From assembly GCF_018139485.1 (NCBI RefSeq), contig NZ_JAGSNF010000017.1:106751-170750 (forward strand): a stretch of 64,000 bases of DNA, in the 5' to 3' direction. The DNA comes from Phycicoccus avicenniae (GTDB taxonomy: Bacteria > Actinomycetota > Actinomycetes > Actinomycetales > Dermatophilaceae). Numbering within the stretch: position 1 is the first letter of the stretch; each line of letters opens with the position of its first letter. The notes beneath the pieces were generated by a model. The model worked only from the letters and a program-made list of their open reading frames with translations, was not told the DNA's origin and searched no databases. Made by a program: the position numbers and the translations under genes. Positions 11,970 to 20,429 of this stretch are shown here, piece by piece.

Positions 11970-12788
11970 CTACGAGCCCGCGCCTCCTGGCGACACCGCG
12001 AACACCGGCCAACCGATCTCGGTCCGCCACGCCGCGGCGTCGGCGGTGTCCCGTGGCCCGACGAGATAGGTCTCCCGCACCGGGCCCGCGATGGCCAGGG
12101 CGTTGCGCGCGACCCAGGCACCGACCTCGCCGTACGTGACGTCGATGTCGTCGTGGTCGCCGACGTGCGTCGCGACCGCGAGGTCGACGGCGGGCAGGAC
12201 GACACGGTGCACCCGGCCCCGGTCCGGGGGCGACGCACACGGCCGGTGGACGAGGACGTGTCCTCGCCCGGTCTCGAACAGCGCGTTGTCGTACACGCCG
12301 CCCACCGGACCCTCGCCGCCCCCGACGACGGCGTCCAGCTCCGCCACCGCGCCGGCGAACCAGGGCAGGACGGCGTCGAGGTCGACGTCGTCCTCGACCG
12401 CGGCGACGACCGCTTCCGGCACGGCACGCACCTCCACGTGCACCGGCGCCGGCTCGGGGGCGAGCAGGCGGCGCAGGGAGCCGACCGCCGCCCGCGTCCG
12501 GTCGAGCTCGGCCTCGAGGTGCCGGAGGTGCTCGGTGACGACGGCCGCCCGGTCGGCGGGGTCGTCCGCCTCGAGGACCCGCCGGACCTCGGGCAACGGG
12601 ACGTCGAGCTCGCGGAGCCGGTGGATCACCTGCGCCACGGGGATCTGCTCGACGGCGTAGGAGCGGTACCCCGTCGAGCCGTCGACCGCCGCGGGCAGCA
12701 GGAGGCCGCTGTCGTGGTAGCGACGCAGGGTCCGCACGCTGAGGTGCGTCATCCGCGCGAACTCGCCGATGCTCAGGCCCGCCACCAT
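11970..12788 (-). CDS. MerR-family regulator with GyrI-like effector domain
   Basis: A 272-residue regulator. The N-terminal MerR winged helix reads LSIGEFARMTHLSVRTLRRY, followed by the wing (HDSGLLLPA..STGYRSY) and a dimerisation coiled coil (to about residue 110). The C-terminal half resembles the GyrI/AraC effector-binding fold (VYDNALFETGRG.., and repeated strand-helix units), as in BltR/TipA-like multidrug sensors. The ATG at 12788 matches the family start. It is divergent from a SnoaL-like gene whose promoter has the 19-bp spacer typical of MerR targets, so that gene is the likely regulated partner. Confidence 0.88.
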   Translation of the reverse strand: MVAGLSIGEFARMTHLSVRTLRRYHDSGLLLPAAVDGSTGYRSYAVEQIPVAQVIHRLRELDVPLPEVRRVLEADDPADRAAVVTEHLRHLEAELDRTRAAVGSLRRLLAPEPAPVHVEVRAVPEAVVAAVEDDVDLDAVLPWFAGAVAELDAVVGGGEGPVGGVYDNALFETGRGHVLVHRPCASPPDRGRVHRVVLPAVDLAVATHVGDHDDIDVTYGEVGAWVARNALAIAGPVRETYLVGPRDTADAAAWRTEIGWPVFAVSPGGAGS

Positions 12789-12830
12789 CCCCGCAGTGTG
12801 CACCCTCCCCCCAGGAGAGGGTCACGGCTG

Positions 12831-12867
12831 TTGACCCTCACGCTGAGGACGGCCGCAGGATCGGTCC
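12831..12867 (+). promoter_or_regulatory. MerR-type promoter with 19-bp spacer
   Basis: TTGACC (12831-12836) and CAGGAT (12856-12861) are separated by 19 bp, longer than the usual 17, and the spacer holds a partial dyad (CCTCAcgcTGAGG). The -10 ends 6 nt before the ATG at 12868. An extended spacer twisted back by the activator is the hallmark of MerR-controlled promoters, and a merR gene starts about 80 bp away in the opposite direction. A second dyad, ACCCTC-N9-GAGGGT, lies at 12802-12822. Confidence 0.62.
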
Positions 12868-13227
12868 ATGACCACCACCGACACCGCCCACCCCGTCCCC
12901 ACCGACGACCTGCCCGCCGCCGTCCGCGGTTTCCTGGCCGCGCACGCGGACCGTGACGTCCCCGCGGCCGCGACCTTCTTCACCGACGACGCCGTGGTCA
13001 CCGACCAGGGCGAGACCTTCCGCGGCACCGACGGCGTGCACGACTTCCTGACCCGCGCCGGCAGCGAGTACACCTACACCTCCGAGCTCGTCGGCGCCCG
13101 CCACGTCGACGACACCCGGTGGGTGGCGGTGGTCCGCCTCGAGGGGGACTTCCCCGGCGGGGTCGCGGTCCTCGACTACCGCGTCTCCCTGGCCGACGGC
13201 CGCATCGCCGAGCTGACGATCGGATGA
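12868..13227 (+). CDS. SnoaL-like (NTF2-fold) protein
   Basis: A 119-residue cytoplasmic protein of the nuclear-transport-factor-2 fold: N-terminal helices (VRGFLAAHADRDVPAAATFFTDDAVVTDQG), the FRG-DGVHDFL segment, and C-terminal strands. Members include small enzymes and ligand-binding proteins, so a catalytic role is not assured. It is divergent from the MerR regulator and its promoter has a MerR-type spacer, so it is probably induced by whatever small molecule the regulator binds. A leaderless transcript is predicted because the -10 lies 6 nt before the ATG. Confidence 0.78.
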   Translation: MTTTDTAHPVPTDDLPAAVRGFLAAHADRDVPAAATFFTDDAVVTDQGETFRGTDGVHDFLTRAGSEYTYTSELVGARHVDDTRWVAVVRLEGDFPGGVAVLDYRVSLADGRIAELTIG

Positions 13228-13282
13228 CCGCGTAGCGTCCCGCGCCCGGCCCACCGGCCGGCGGGCCGCACCACGTGGACGG

Positions 13283-13924
13283 TCAGGCGCGGCGTGGCAG
13301 GACGACGGTCCTGCTCCCACAGGTCCCGGACAGGATCCGCTGGAGCGCGGCCTTCTCACGGGAGTCGATGCTGAGCCGCCATCGGTACTTCACCTTGACC
13401 CAGTCGACGGCGTAGCGGCACCGGTTCTTCGGCGGCATCCACTGCCCGGGGTCGTAGGCGTTCTTCTGGTAGCGGTTGAGCGACGGGGTCATCACGTTGA
13501 GGCTGGGGGCGTAAAGGTCGTTCGCGAAGCGGGTGCGGCGGTCCTTGGACCACGACCGCGCACCCGAGCCCCACGCCTCCGCGAGCGCGACGTGGTGGTC
13601 GATGTCGACCTGGGCCTTGCGGGTGTACCAGCGTCCGTCGTACATCGAGTACCACCTCCCCGTGGAGAAGCTGCACCCTCCGATCCGGACCCGGGACTCC
13701 GCGACGAGCACCTCCTCGCGGGTGTCCTGGCAGTCCTTGTCGACGTCGAGCCAGTGCGGGAACTTCGCCCGGTCGTAGCCGCTGTTGCTCTCGGCGCGCA
13801 CGTCCAGCGCGTTGAGGATGCGCGCAGGGGTCGTCTGGTACGCGGCCTGTGCCGAGGAGGGGAGAGCGAGCCCCACCGCCGCGGCGACGAGGGCGGAGGC
13901 GGCGAACGCGATGGTGGATCTCAC
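13283..13924 (-). CDS. Secreted HNH-type nuclease (DUF1524-like)
   Basis: A 213-residue exported protein. A signal peptide (VRSTIAFAASALVAAAVG... cut near AQAAYQ) is followed by a nuclease domain of the GmrSD C-terminal/DUF1524 HNH type: VDIDHHVALAEAWGSGA carries the metal and catalytic histidines, followed by FANDLYAPSLNVM and the N-R-x-K-N-like NRYQKNAYDP segment. Two cysteine pairs (DKDCQDT/IGGCSF and NRCRYA/GTCGS) suggest disulfides in an extracellular enzyme. The GTG at 13924 has AAAGGA upstream. Such secreted nucleases are common in Actinobacteria; a role in extracellular DNA use or competition is inference. Confidence 0.85.
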   Translation of the reverse strand: MRSTIAFAASALVAAAVGLALPSSAQAAYQTTPARILNALDVRAESNSGYDRAKFPHWLDVDKDCQDTREEVLVAESRVRIGGCSFSTGRWYSMYDGRWYTRKAQVDIDHHVALAEAWGSGARSWSKDRRTRFANDLYAPSLNVMTPSLNRYQKNAYDPGQWMPPKNRCRYAVDWVKVKYRWRLSIDSREKAALQRILSGTCGSRTVVLPRRA

Positions 13925-14029
13925 CGATGTCCTTTCGTCAAGAGTTCGCGCGGACGCTAGCCCGGCCACATCGACGCCGGACGCCCGACGACCTGGCGGT
14001 CGGCCGTTCGGCCGGTAAGGTCCGGCCAC

Positions 14030-14203
14030 GTGGTCCTGCTCGTCGTCGTCGTCGTCCTCGCCGCGGTCGCCGCGGGGGTCGGCATGGTCTCCCGTCGTCA
14101 GGAGGGTGGGCTGCGCGCCTTCTCCTCCGCCGTGGCCCTGCTGCTCGTCGTCTCGCTCGTCATCTGGAGCGTCGTCATCGTGCTCCAGGCCCTCAGCGCC
14201 TGA
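14030..14203 (+). CDS. 57-residue two-helix membrane protein
   Basis: A tiny protein of 57 residues that is nearly all membrane. Helix 1 is the Val-rich N-terminus, then comes the polar turn SRRQEGGLRAFS, then helix 2 (AVALLLVVSLVIWSVVIVL). The GTG at 14030 lies 8 nt after TAAGGT, the leaderless pattern seen throughout this window, and the stop is 53 nt before the K+ channel gene. No family is recognised. Support comes from the promoter, the coherent topology and consistent codon use. It could be an accessory subunit of the downstream channel, but that is speculation. Confidence 0.55.
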   Translation: MVLLVVVVVLAAVAAGVGMVSRRQEGGLRAFSSAVALLLVVSLVIWSVVIVLQALSA

Positions 14204-14256
14204 GCGGGCGTCCCGACCTCCGAGGCCACCGCGCACGCCCGTGACAGAGTGGCCGC

Positions 14257-14994
14257 ATGAGTGACGACGCCCGCAGGGCACGCTGGGAGAGGTCCGGGGA
14301 GTGGCCGCTGACCGTCGCAGCGCTCGTGTTCCTCGTCTCCTACGCCTGGCCGATCCTCGACCCCGGCCTCGACGCCGCCGTCGTCACGGCCCTCGACGTC
14401 GTCACGTGGGTGGCGTGGGCGATGTTCGCCGTCGACTACGGCGTCCGGCTGTGGCTCGCGGAGCACCGGGTCACGTTCTTCCGGAAGAACCTGCTGGACC
14501 TCGCGATCGTCGTCCTCCCGCTGCTGCGTCCCCTCCGCCTCCTGCGCCTGTTCACGCTGCTCGCGGTGCTCAACAAGAAGGCGGGGGGCTCGCTCCGCGG
14601 CCGGGTGAGCGTCTACATCGGCGGCTCGGCGGTCATGGTCATGCTCGTCGCGAGCCTCGCCGTCCTCGATGCCGAGCGCGGCGCACCCGACGCGAGCATC
14701 GACTCGTTCGGGGTGGCCCTCTGGTGGGCGGCGACGACGGTGACGACCGTCGGCTACGGCGACTTCTACCCCGTGACGACCGAGGGCCGGTTCGTCGCCG
14801 CCGGCCTCATGCTCGCGGGCATCGCCATCATCGGAGTCGTCACGGCGACCTTCGCGAGCTGGCTCATCGACCGGGTCCGGGAGATCGAGGACGAGGCGTC
14901 CGAGCAGGCGCCGAGCAAGCGCGACGTGCTGCGCCTCACCGACGAGGTCCGCGACCTGCGCCGGGTCGTGGAGGAGCTGCGCTCCCAGAAGTGA
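14257..14994 (+). CDS. Voltage-gated-type potassium channel
   Basis: A 245-residue ion channel subunit with six predicted membrane helices. S1-S3 occupy the first 90 residues. A short S4-like segment [10 protein letters not shown] has arginines at every third position. The pore follows with selectivity filter TTVGYGD (residues 163-169), then S6 and a C-terminal coiled coil ([17 protein letters not shown]) likely to drive tetramerisation. This is the small prokaryotic Kv architecture. The ATG at 14257 lies 6 nt after CAGAGT. It stands alone, apart from the tiny membrane protein just upstream. Confidence 0.9.
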   Translation: MSDDARRARWERSGEWPLTVAALVFLVSYAWPILDPGLDAAVVTALDVVTWVAWAMFAVDYGVRLWLAEHRVTFFRKNLLDLAIVVLPLLRPLRLLRLFTLLAVLNKKAGGSLRGRVSVYIGGSAVMVMLVASLAVLDAERGAPDASIDSFGVALWWAATTVTTVGYGDFYPVTTEGRFVAAGLMLAGIAIIGVVTATFASWLIDRVREIEDEASEQAPSKRDVLRLTDEVRDLRRVVEELRSQK

Positions 14995-15100
14995 GCGGGC
15001 CCAGGCCCGTCCGCGGACGAGGTCTCGGATCGGTCACGATCACGGCCCCCGCGAACCGGCACTGTCCGAACCCCGCTCGCACTCGCTAGGTTCTCGTCGC

Positions 15101-15841
15101 ATGAGCGAGCCTCTCGTCGTCCTCAAGGACGTCAACAAGCACTTCGGCGACCTGCACGTCCTCAAGGACATCAACGTCACCGTCGAGCGCGGTGAGGTCG
15201 TCATCCTCATCGGCCCGTCCGGCTCCGGGAAGTCCACCCTCTGCCGCACGATCAACCGCCTCGAGACCTTCGAGAGCGGCTCGATCACCATCGACGGCAA
15301 GGAGCTGCCCGAGGAGGGCAAGGAGCTCGCCGCCCTGCGGTCCGACGTCGGGATGGTCTTCCAGTCCTTCAACCTCTTCGCCCACAAGACGATCCTCGAG
15401 AACGTCACCCTCGGGCCGATGAAGGTGCGCGGCATCAAGAAGGCCGAGGCCGAGAAGCGCGCCATGGAGCTCCTCGAGCGGGTCGGCATCGCCCACCAGG
15501 CGCACAAGTACCCGGCCCAGCTCTCCGGCGGCCAGCAGCAGCGCGTCGCGATCGCCCGGTCCCTCGCGATGGACCCGAAGGTCATGCTCTTCGACGAGCC
15601 GACCTCCGCGCTCGACCCCGAGATGATCACCGAGGTCCTCGACGTCATGGTGCAGCTCGCGAAGAGCGGCATGACGATGATCGTCGTCACCCACGAGATG
15701 GGCTTCGCCCGCAAGGCGGCCGACCGCGTGGTGTTCCTCTCCGACGGCGAGGTCCACGAGCAGGCCACGCCGGAGGAGTTCTTCACCCACCCCAAGAGCG
15801 ACCGCGCGAAGGACTTCCTCGGGAAGATCCTCACCCACTGA
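15101..15841 (+). CDS. gluA: Amino-acid ABC transporter ATP-binding protein (GluA type)
   Basis: ATPase subunit of a polar-amino-acid importer. The 246-residue protein has Walker [10 protein letters not shown] (38-46), a Q-loop at VFQSFNLF, the signature LSGGQQQR, Walker [14 protein letters not shown], and the switch His in VVTHEMGF. It heads a four-gene operon with a binding lipoprotein and two permeases in the gluABCD order of Corynebacterium, so glutamate (or glutamine/aspartate) is the likely substrate; specificity is inferred from order and family. TAGGTT lies 8 nt before the ATG at 15101 with no Shine-Dalgarno, suggesting a leaderless operon mRNA. Confidence 0.93.
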   Translation: MSEPLVVLKDVNKHFGDLHVLKDINVTVERGEVVILIGPSGSGKSTLCRTINRLETFESGSITIDGKELPEEGKELAALRSDVGMVFQSFNLFAHKTILENVTLGPMKVRGIKKAEAEKRAMELLERVGIAHQAHKYPAQLSGGQQQRVAIARSLAMDPKVMLFDEPTSALDPEMITEVLDVMVQLAKSGMTMIVVTHEMGFARKAADRVVFLSDGEVHEQATPEEFFTHPKSDRAKDFLGKILTH

Positions 15842-15905
15842 CCCGGGGGGCCGAGCGGCCCGCCGTACCGACCACCGTCGGCGACACCAGGAGGAACGAG
15901 ACACC

Positions 15906-16754
15906 ATGAAGAGCACCCGCACCGGACTCGCCGCCGCGGCGGCGGTCCTGGCCCTCACCGTGAGCGCCTGCGGCTCCGACGACGGCGGGGGCGGCGACGC
16001 CGGCTCCGGCGGCGACGGCGGCGGCGACTCCATCCGGATCGGCATCAAGTTCGACCAGCCCGGTCTCGGCCTCAAGCAGGGCGAGGAGTACACCGGCATG
16101 GACGTCGACATCGCGACGTACGTCGCCGGTGAGCTCGGCTACTCCGAGGACCAGATCGAGTGGGTCCAGGCCCCGAGCGCCCAGCGCGAGAACCTCATCG
16201 CCACCGACCAGGTCCGCCTCATCTTCGCGACCTACTCGATCACCGACGAGCGCAAGGAGCAGGTCTCCTTCGCCGGTCCGTACTTCATCGCCGGTCAGGA
16301 CCTCCTCGTCCGCTCCGACGACGACTCGATCACCGGCCCGGACAGCCTCGACGGCAAGTCGCTCTGCTCGGTCACCGGCTCGACGTCCGCGCAGAACGTC
16401 CAGGAGGAGGTGCCCGGGGTCAACCTCCAGGAGTTCGGCACCTACTCCGAGTGCGTCGCGGCCCTGCAGTCCGGCGCCATCGACGCGCTGACCACCGACG
16501 ACACGATCCTCGCCGGGTACGCGGCCCAGCCGCAGTACGAGGGTCAGCTCAAGGTCGTCGGCAACACCTTCTCCGAGGAGCGCTACGGCGTCGGCCTCAA
16601 GAAGGGCGACACCGAGCTGTGCCAGCAGGTCACGGACGCGATCAACCAGATGTTCGAGGACGGCTCCTGGCAGGCCGCCGTCGACGACAACCTCGGCCAG
16701 GCCGGGTACCAGCCGGGGGCGGGCAACCCGCCCACCCCGGACGAGTGCGCCTGA
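15906..16754 (+). CDS. gluB: Glutamate-type ABC transporter substrate-binding lipoprotein
   Basis: A 282-residue extracytoplasmic binding protein anchored by lipid. The signal sequence ends in the lipobox LTVSAC with the modified Cys near residue 21, followed by an Asp/Gly-rich linker. The mature part is a family 3 solute-binding protein: IRIGIKFDQPGLGLK, GMDVDIATYVAGEL, the ligand-loop RENLI..DQVRLIFATYSITDERK, and two later cysteines (SLCSVT and YSECVA) that may form a disulfide. A Shine-Dalgarno AGGAGG precedes the ATG. A strong hairpin follows the gene, as expected when the binding protein is needed in excess. Confidence 0.93.
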   Translation: MKSTRTGLAAAAAVLALTVSACGSDDGGGGDAGSGGDGGGDSIRIGIKFDQPGLGLKQGEEYTGMDVDIATYVAGELGYSEDQIEWVQAPSAQRENLIATDQVRLIFATYSITDERKEQVSFAGPYFIAGQDLLVRSDDDSITGPDSLDGKSLCSVTGSTSAQNVQEEVPGVNLQEFGTYSECVAALQSGAIDALTTDDTILAGYAAQPQYEGQLKVVGNTFSEERYGVGLKKGDTELCQQVTDAINQMFEDGSWQAAVDDNLGQAGYQPGAGNPPTPDECA

Positions 16755-16771
16755 CCCGTCCTGTCACCGTC

Positions 16772-16804
16772 GACACCGCCCGCCCGCTCCGGGCGGGCGG
16801 TGTC
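16772..16804 (+). terminator. Intercistronic hairpin between gluB and gluC
   Basis: A perfect 15-bp stem (arm GACACCGCCCGCCCG, 16772-16786, pairing with 16790-16804) with a 3-nt loop. It sits 18 nt after the gluB stop and 43 nt before gluC. There is no U-tract. Partial termination or protection of the upstream mRNA would raise GluB over the permeases. Confidence 0.7.
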
Positions 16805-16846
16805 CCGGCGAACACCCCTCCGTCCGTCGGCCGAAAGGTGAGGTGA

Positions 16847-17512
16847 ATGGGCGACTTCTTCAGCAACTACGACATCCTCGGCGCCTTCTGGGTGACCGTG
16901 CAGCTGTCCGTGCTCTCCGCCATCGGGGCGCTCGTCATCGGGACCGTCGTCGCGGTCCTGCGGATCTCCCCCGTCGGCGTGCTGCGACTCATCGGGTCGC
17001 TCTACGTCAACCTCATCCGCAACACCCCGCTGACCCTGCTCATGGTCTCGAGCATCCTCGGCCTGACGTTCATCCTCGGCCTGCAGATCTCGGAGCAGAA
17101 CACCCGTAACGCCTACTGGTGGGCCGTCATCATGCTGTCGGTCTACCACGCCGCCTTCGTCTGCGAGGCGATCCGCAGCGGCGTCAACACCATCCCGGCC
17201 GGGCAGGCCGAGGCCGCCCGCAGCATCGGGCTGACCTTCGGGCAGTCGATGCGCGAGGTGCTCCTCCCCCAGGCCTTCCGCGGCGCCATCGCCCCGCTGG
17301 GTTCGACGCTCATCGCGCTCATCAAGAACACGACCGTCGCGGCCGTCATCCTCGGCACGGCCGAGGCGGCGGGCCTGCTCGCGCAGATCACCGAGAACGA
17401 GGGCGCGAGCCTGCCGCTGTTCTTCGTGTTCGCGCTGGGCTTCGTCGTCCTCACCCTGCCGATCGGCATCGGCATCACCAACCTCTCCCGACGTCTGGCG
17501 GTGAAGCGATGA
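16847..17512 (+). CDS. gluC: Glutamate-type ABC transporter permease (GluC)
   Basis: A 221-residue inner-membrane permease of the His/Glu/Gln/Arg family. Several membrane helices surround the cytoplasmic EAA loop, here EAARSIGLTFGQSMREVLLPQA, which docks on the ATPase. The early segment NTPLTLLM is the family's conserved N-T-P-L motif. A Shine-Dalgarno (AAAGGTGAGG) precedes the ATG at 16847. Its stop overlaps the gluD start (ATGA), so the two permeases are coupled and probably form a heterodimer. Confidence 0.93.
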   Translation: MGDFFSNYDILGAFWVTVQLSVLSAIGALVIGTVVAVLRISPVGVLRLIGSLYVNLIRNTPLTLLMVSSILGLTFILGLQISEQNTRNAYWWAVIMLSVYHAAFVCEAIRSGVNTIPAGQAEAARSIGLTFGQSMREVLLPQAFRGAIAPLGSTLIALIKNTTVAAVILGTAEAAGLLAQITENEGASLPLFFVFALGFVVLTLPIGIGITNLSRRLAVKR

Positions 17513-18450
17513 GTGCCGAGAACGTCCTCTTCGACGCACCGGGCCCGCGCGCCCGGCTGCGCCACAACATCCTCACCGTCGTCGGCGTCGTCCTCCTCGC
17601 CGCGATCCTCTGGGTGGTCTACCGGCGGATGGCGGAGGCCAACCAGCTCGAGCCCTACCTCTGGCAGCCGTACGTCACCGACGCCGCGGTGTGGACCTCG
17701 TACATCCTCCCCGGGCTCCAGGCGACCCTCGAGGCCGCCGCCATCTCGATGGTCCTCGCCGGCGTGTACGGCCTCGTCTTCGGGATGGGCCGGCTCTCCG
17801 AGCACCGCCCGATCCGCTGGGTCAGCAGCGTCGTCGTCGAGTTCTTCCGCTCGGTCCCCGTGCTGCTCATGATGGTCTTCTTCTTCTACGGGTACTTCGC
17901 CCGGGCGGACTGGCTCTCGAGCACGATGGCGCCGCTCGCCGCCGTCGTCCTCGGGCTCACGCTGTACAACGGCTCGGTCATCGCCGAGCTCGTCCGCTCC
18001 GGCGTCCACTCGCTGCCGAAGGGCCAGGCCGAGGCGGGCCTGTCGATCGGGCTCACCCCGACGCAGACCCTGCGCTCGATCCAGCTGCCGCAGGCACTGC
18101 GGGCGATGCTCCCGGCGCTCATCGGCCAGCTCGTCGTCGTCCTCAAGGACACCGCGCTCGGCACCGTCGTGCTCTACCCCGAGCTGCTCACCCAGGGCGG
18201 GCGGACGCTCGGGTCGGCGTACGGCAACGTCATCCCGGCGTACATCGTCGTGGCGGTCATCTTCATCGTCATCAACTACGCCCTCACCGTCGTCGCGGGT
18301 CGGGTCGAGTCGCGGATGAAGCGCAAGCGCCGCTCCGCCGGTGGCCCGCAGACGAACGCGATGCCGGGCGCCCCCGGCGGCGAGGGCACGATGGAGTCCT
18401 CCGGCGTCGGCGGCGACAACGTCCAGAACATCGACGCCACGAGCCGGTAG
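17509..18450 (+). CDS. gluD: Glutamate-type ABC transporter permease (GluD)
   Basis: A 313-residue permease partner of GluC. It has a longer N-terminal region with an extra membrane helix before the core domain, the motif SVPVLLMMVFFFYGY (equivalent to the N-T-P segment), and an EAA loop AEAGLSIGLTPTQTLRSIQLPQA. A cytoplasmic basic and Gly-rich tail of about 45 residues (RMKRKRRSAGG...) is longer than usual. The ATG at 17509 overlaps the gluC stop. A perfect hairpin ends the operon 13 nt after the stop codon. Confidence 0.92.
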   Translation: MSAENVLFDAPGPRARLRHNILTVVGVVLLAAILWVVYRRMAEANQLEPYLWQPYVTDAAVWTSYILPGLQATLEAAAISMVLAGVYGLVFGMGRLSEHRPIRWVSSVVVEFFRSVPVLLMMVFFFYGYFARADWLSSTMAPLAAVVLGLTLYNGSVIAELVRSGVHSLPKGQAEAGLSIGLTPTQTLRSIQLPQALRAMLPALIGQLVVVLKDTALGTVVLYPELLTQGGRTLGSAYGNVIPAYIVVAVIFIVINYALTVVAGRVESRMKRKRRSAGGPQTNAMPGAPGGEGTMESSGVGGDNVQNIDATSR

Positions 18451-18463
18451 TCCCGGCGCACGA

Positions 18464-18497
18464 CGAAGGGCCCGGACCCCACGGTCCGGGCCCTTCG
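18464..18497. terminator. Bidirectional terminator hairpin after gluD
   Basis: A perfect 15-bp stem (arm CGAAGGGCCCGGACC, 18464-18478, pairing with 18483-18497) with a 4-nt loop. It lies between the convergent gluD and oxidoreductase genes and can serve both strands. There is no U-run. Confidence 0.8.
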
Positions 18498-18504
18498 CGA
18501 GCCC

Positions 18505-19425
18505 TCACCGGGTCACGGTGATGACGGCCTTCCCGACGAGGTCGCCGCTCTCCATCGCCGTCAGGGCCTCGGACACGTCCTCGAGCGCGAACCGGCGCCC
18601 GAGGGCGGGCGTGACCGCGCCCGTCACGAGGTGCTCGGCGAGGGACTCGAGGAGGTCGCGCGACTCACTGCTCACGAAGAAGGTGAGCCGCTGCCGGACG
18701 AAGGGTGACATGAGGGCCGCCAGGACCTGGCGACCGATGCCGCCGGTGAGGTCGTCACCGCCCTCGCCGCCGACGATGACGAGGGTGCCCGTCGGGGTGA
18801 GCGCCCGCCGGATGCGGGAGATCGGGTTCCGGCCGCCGGTGTCGATGACGTGGTCGGCGCCGAGGCCGCGGACGACCTCGAGCTTGCGGGTGCCGGCGAC
18901 CCCCGTGACGGTGGCCCCGCGCGCCTTGGCCAGCTGCACCGCGAACGAGCCCACCCCGCCGGAGGCCCCGATGACGAGAACGTGCTGTCCGGCCTCGAGG
19001 CGACCGACGGTCAACGCCTGGAGGGCCGTGATGCCCGAGATCGCCGAGACCGCGGCCTGCTCGACGGTGACGTTCTCGGGCGTGAGCACGAGCTTCGACT
19101 CCTTCGCCACGGCGAGCTCGGCGAAGGTCCCCGTCCCGATGCCGAACACGGAGTCGCCGACGGCGAAGCGGGTGACGTCGGCGCCGACCCCGACGACGCG
19201 ACCGGCGACGTCCATACCGAGCACCGGGTCCTTGGGCCGGCGGACGCCGAACCCCATGAGCCGCATCACGTAGGGCTTGCCCGTCATCACGTGCCAGACC
19301 CCGCGGTCGAGGCCGGCCGCCGCCACCTCGACGAGGACCTCGTCGGGGCCGGGGGTGGGCCGCGCGACGGCCGTGACCTCGAGCGCGTCGGTCGACCCGT
19401 AGGTGCGGCGGGTGGCGGCGCGCAT
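18505..19425 (-). CDS. Zinc-independent medium-chain oxidoreductase (quinone reductase-like)
   Basis: A 306-residue MDR-superfamily NAD(P)H-dependent oxidoreductase. It has an N-terminal GroES-like domain (EVLVEVAAAGLDRGVWHVMTG, and the LGMDVAGRVVGVGADV core) and a Rossmann domain with IGASGGVGSFAVQLAKA. The cysteine and histidine ligands for catalytic and structural zinc are absent, as in quinone oxidoreductases. The start is uncertain. The ATG at 19425 gives the usual M-x-A-A beginning; a GTG at 19473 adds 16 residues. Neither has a good Shine-Dalgarno. The upstream sequence belongs to a truncated serine-hydrolase gene, so the original promoter may have been lost in a rearrangement. Confidence 0.82.
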   Translation of the reverse strand: MRAATRRTYGSTDALEVTAVARPTPGPDEVLVEVAAAGLDRGVWHVMTGKPYVMRLMGFGVRRPKDPVLGMDVAGRVVGVGADVTRFAVGDSVFGIGTGTFAELAVAKESKLVLTPENVTVEQAAVSAISGITALQALTVGRLEAGQHVLVIGASGGVGSFAVQLAKARGATVTGVAGTRKLEVVRGLGADHVIDTGGRNPISRIRRALTPTGTLVIVGGEGGDDLTGGIGRQVLAALMSPFVRQRLTFFVSSESRDLLESLAEHLVTGAVTPALGRRFALEDVSEALTAMESGDLVGKAVITVTR

Positions 19426-19478
19426 CGTCGTGCTGCCGGAGGTCCCGAGGGGCCGGTCGTCGAGGGTGTGCACCGTGT

Positions 19479-20366
19479 GTCACGGACCACGTCCTCGTCC
19501 CGCTCGGCATGGAGCACAGCTTCGTGTCGGACGGGGAGGTCCACGAGGCGATGGCCACCGGGCACCTCCCCTGGTTCTTCACCAAGCGGCCGATGCCGGA
19601 GAACGCCACGACGCGGGGGACCGCCCCTCAGGGCGGGATCGTCGCCGGCGTCACCGACCTCGCCCACTACCTCGCGGTGCAGATGAACGGCCGCGACGAC
19701 GTGCTCAGCGCCGACGGCAAGCGCGCGATGATGCGGCCGGCCGGTGCCGCGTCGCCCTTCTACGGGTTCGGGTGGTTCGTCGACACCGAGGCCGGCACCG
19801 TGTGGCACACGGGGACGAGCCCGGGGTTCGAGGCCACGGCGACGATGCTCCCCGCCCAGGGCAAGGCCGTCGTCGTGCTCGTCAACGGGGGCAGCGGGGT
19901 CGGGTTCGGCGAGACCGCCCCGCTCCGCGACGCGATCACCGCCCGGGCGCTGGGGCTCGACGACGCGAGCAGCGGGTCCCGGCTTCCCCAGAAGGCCCTT
20001 TTCCTCGGCCTCCTGCTGCTCCCCGCCCTGTACCTCCTCGCCACGGTGTGGGCATGGCACCGCCGCGCGACGATCCGGGCCAAGTCAGGCTGGTTCGGCC
20101 TCTTCAGCCTGTGGTTCCCGTTGCTCACGACCGGCGTGGCGGCCTGGGTGGTGCTGAGCCTCGCCCCGACCCTCATCGGCTCGCCCCTCGGCACGATCTC
20201 GCGGTTCCAGCCCGACCTCGGCGTGGCCCTCACCGCGACCGCCGTCACGGGAGTCCTCTGGGCGCTCGGCCGGCTCGTCGTGGCCTACACCGGCGACGGG
20301 CGACCCCGTCTCCGCGCCTCGACGCCGGCCGGTCCGGCGTCCCCTCCGGGCCCTGGCGGCGTGTGA
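19479..20366 (+). pseudogene. 5'-truncated serine hydrolase (beta-lactamase family) with membrane tail
   Basis: The reading frame begins in the middle of a class C beta-lactamase-like fold. Family-like sequence (DHVLVPLGMEHSF) extends upstream of the first ATG (19509) to about 19479 and then stops abruptly next to the oxidoreductase start. The N-terminal half with the nucleophile SxxK and the YxN motif is missing; only the third motif (HTG in VWHTGTSPGF) remains. After it comes a membrane region of three to four helices, the usual C-terminal extension of such envelope hydrolases. Without the nucleophile it cannot be catalytic. It is best read as the remnant of a deletion or inversion joint. 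Confidence 0.72.
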
Positions 20367-20429
20367 CAGCGCCAGGGCCCCGCTGCCCGCATGACGACCT
20401 CGGAAGGCCGTCGACCTCGGGGGATGCGA

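Noticed and set aside
18505..20366. Transposon insertion at the truncated hydrolase
   Set aside because: No transposase, terminal inverted repeats or target duplication is visible at the joint.
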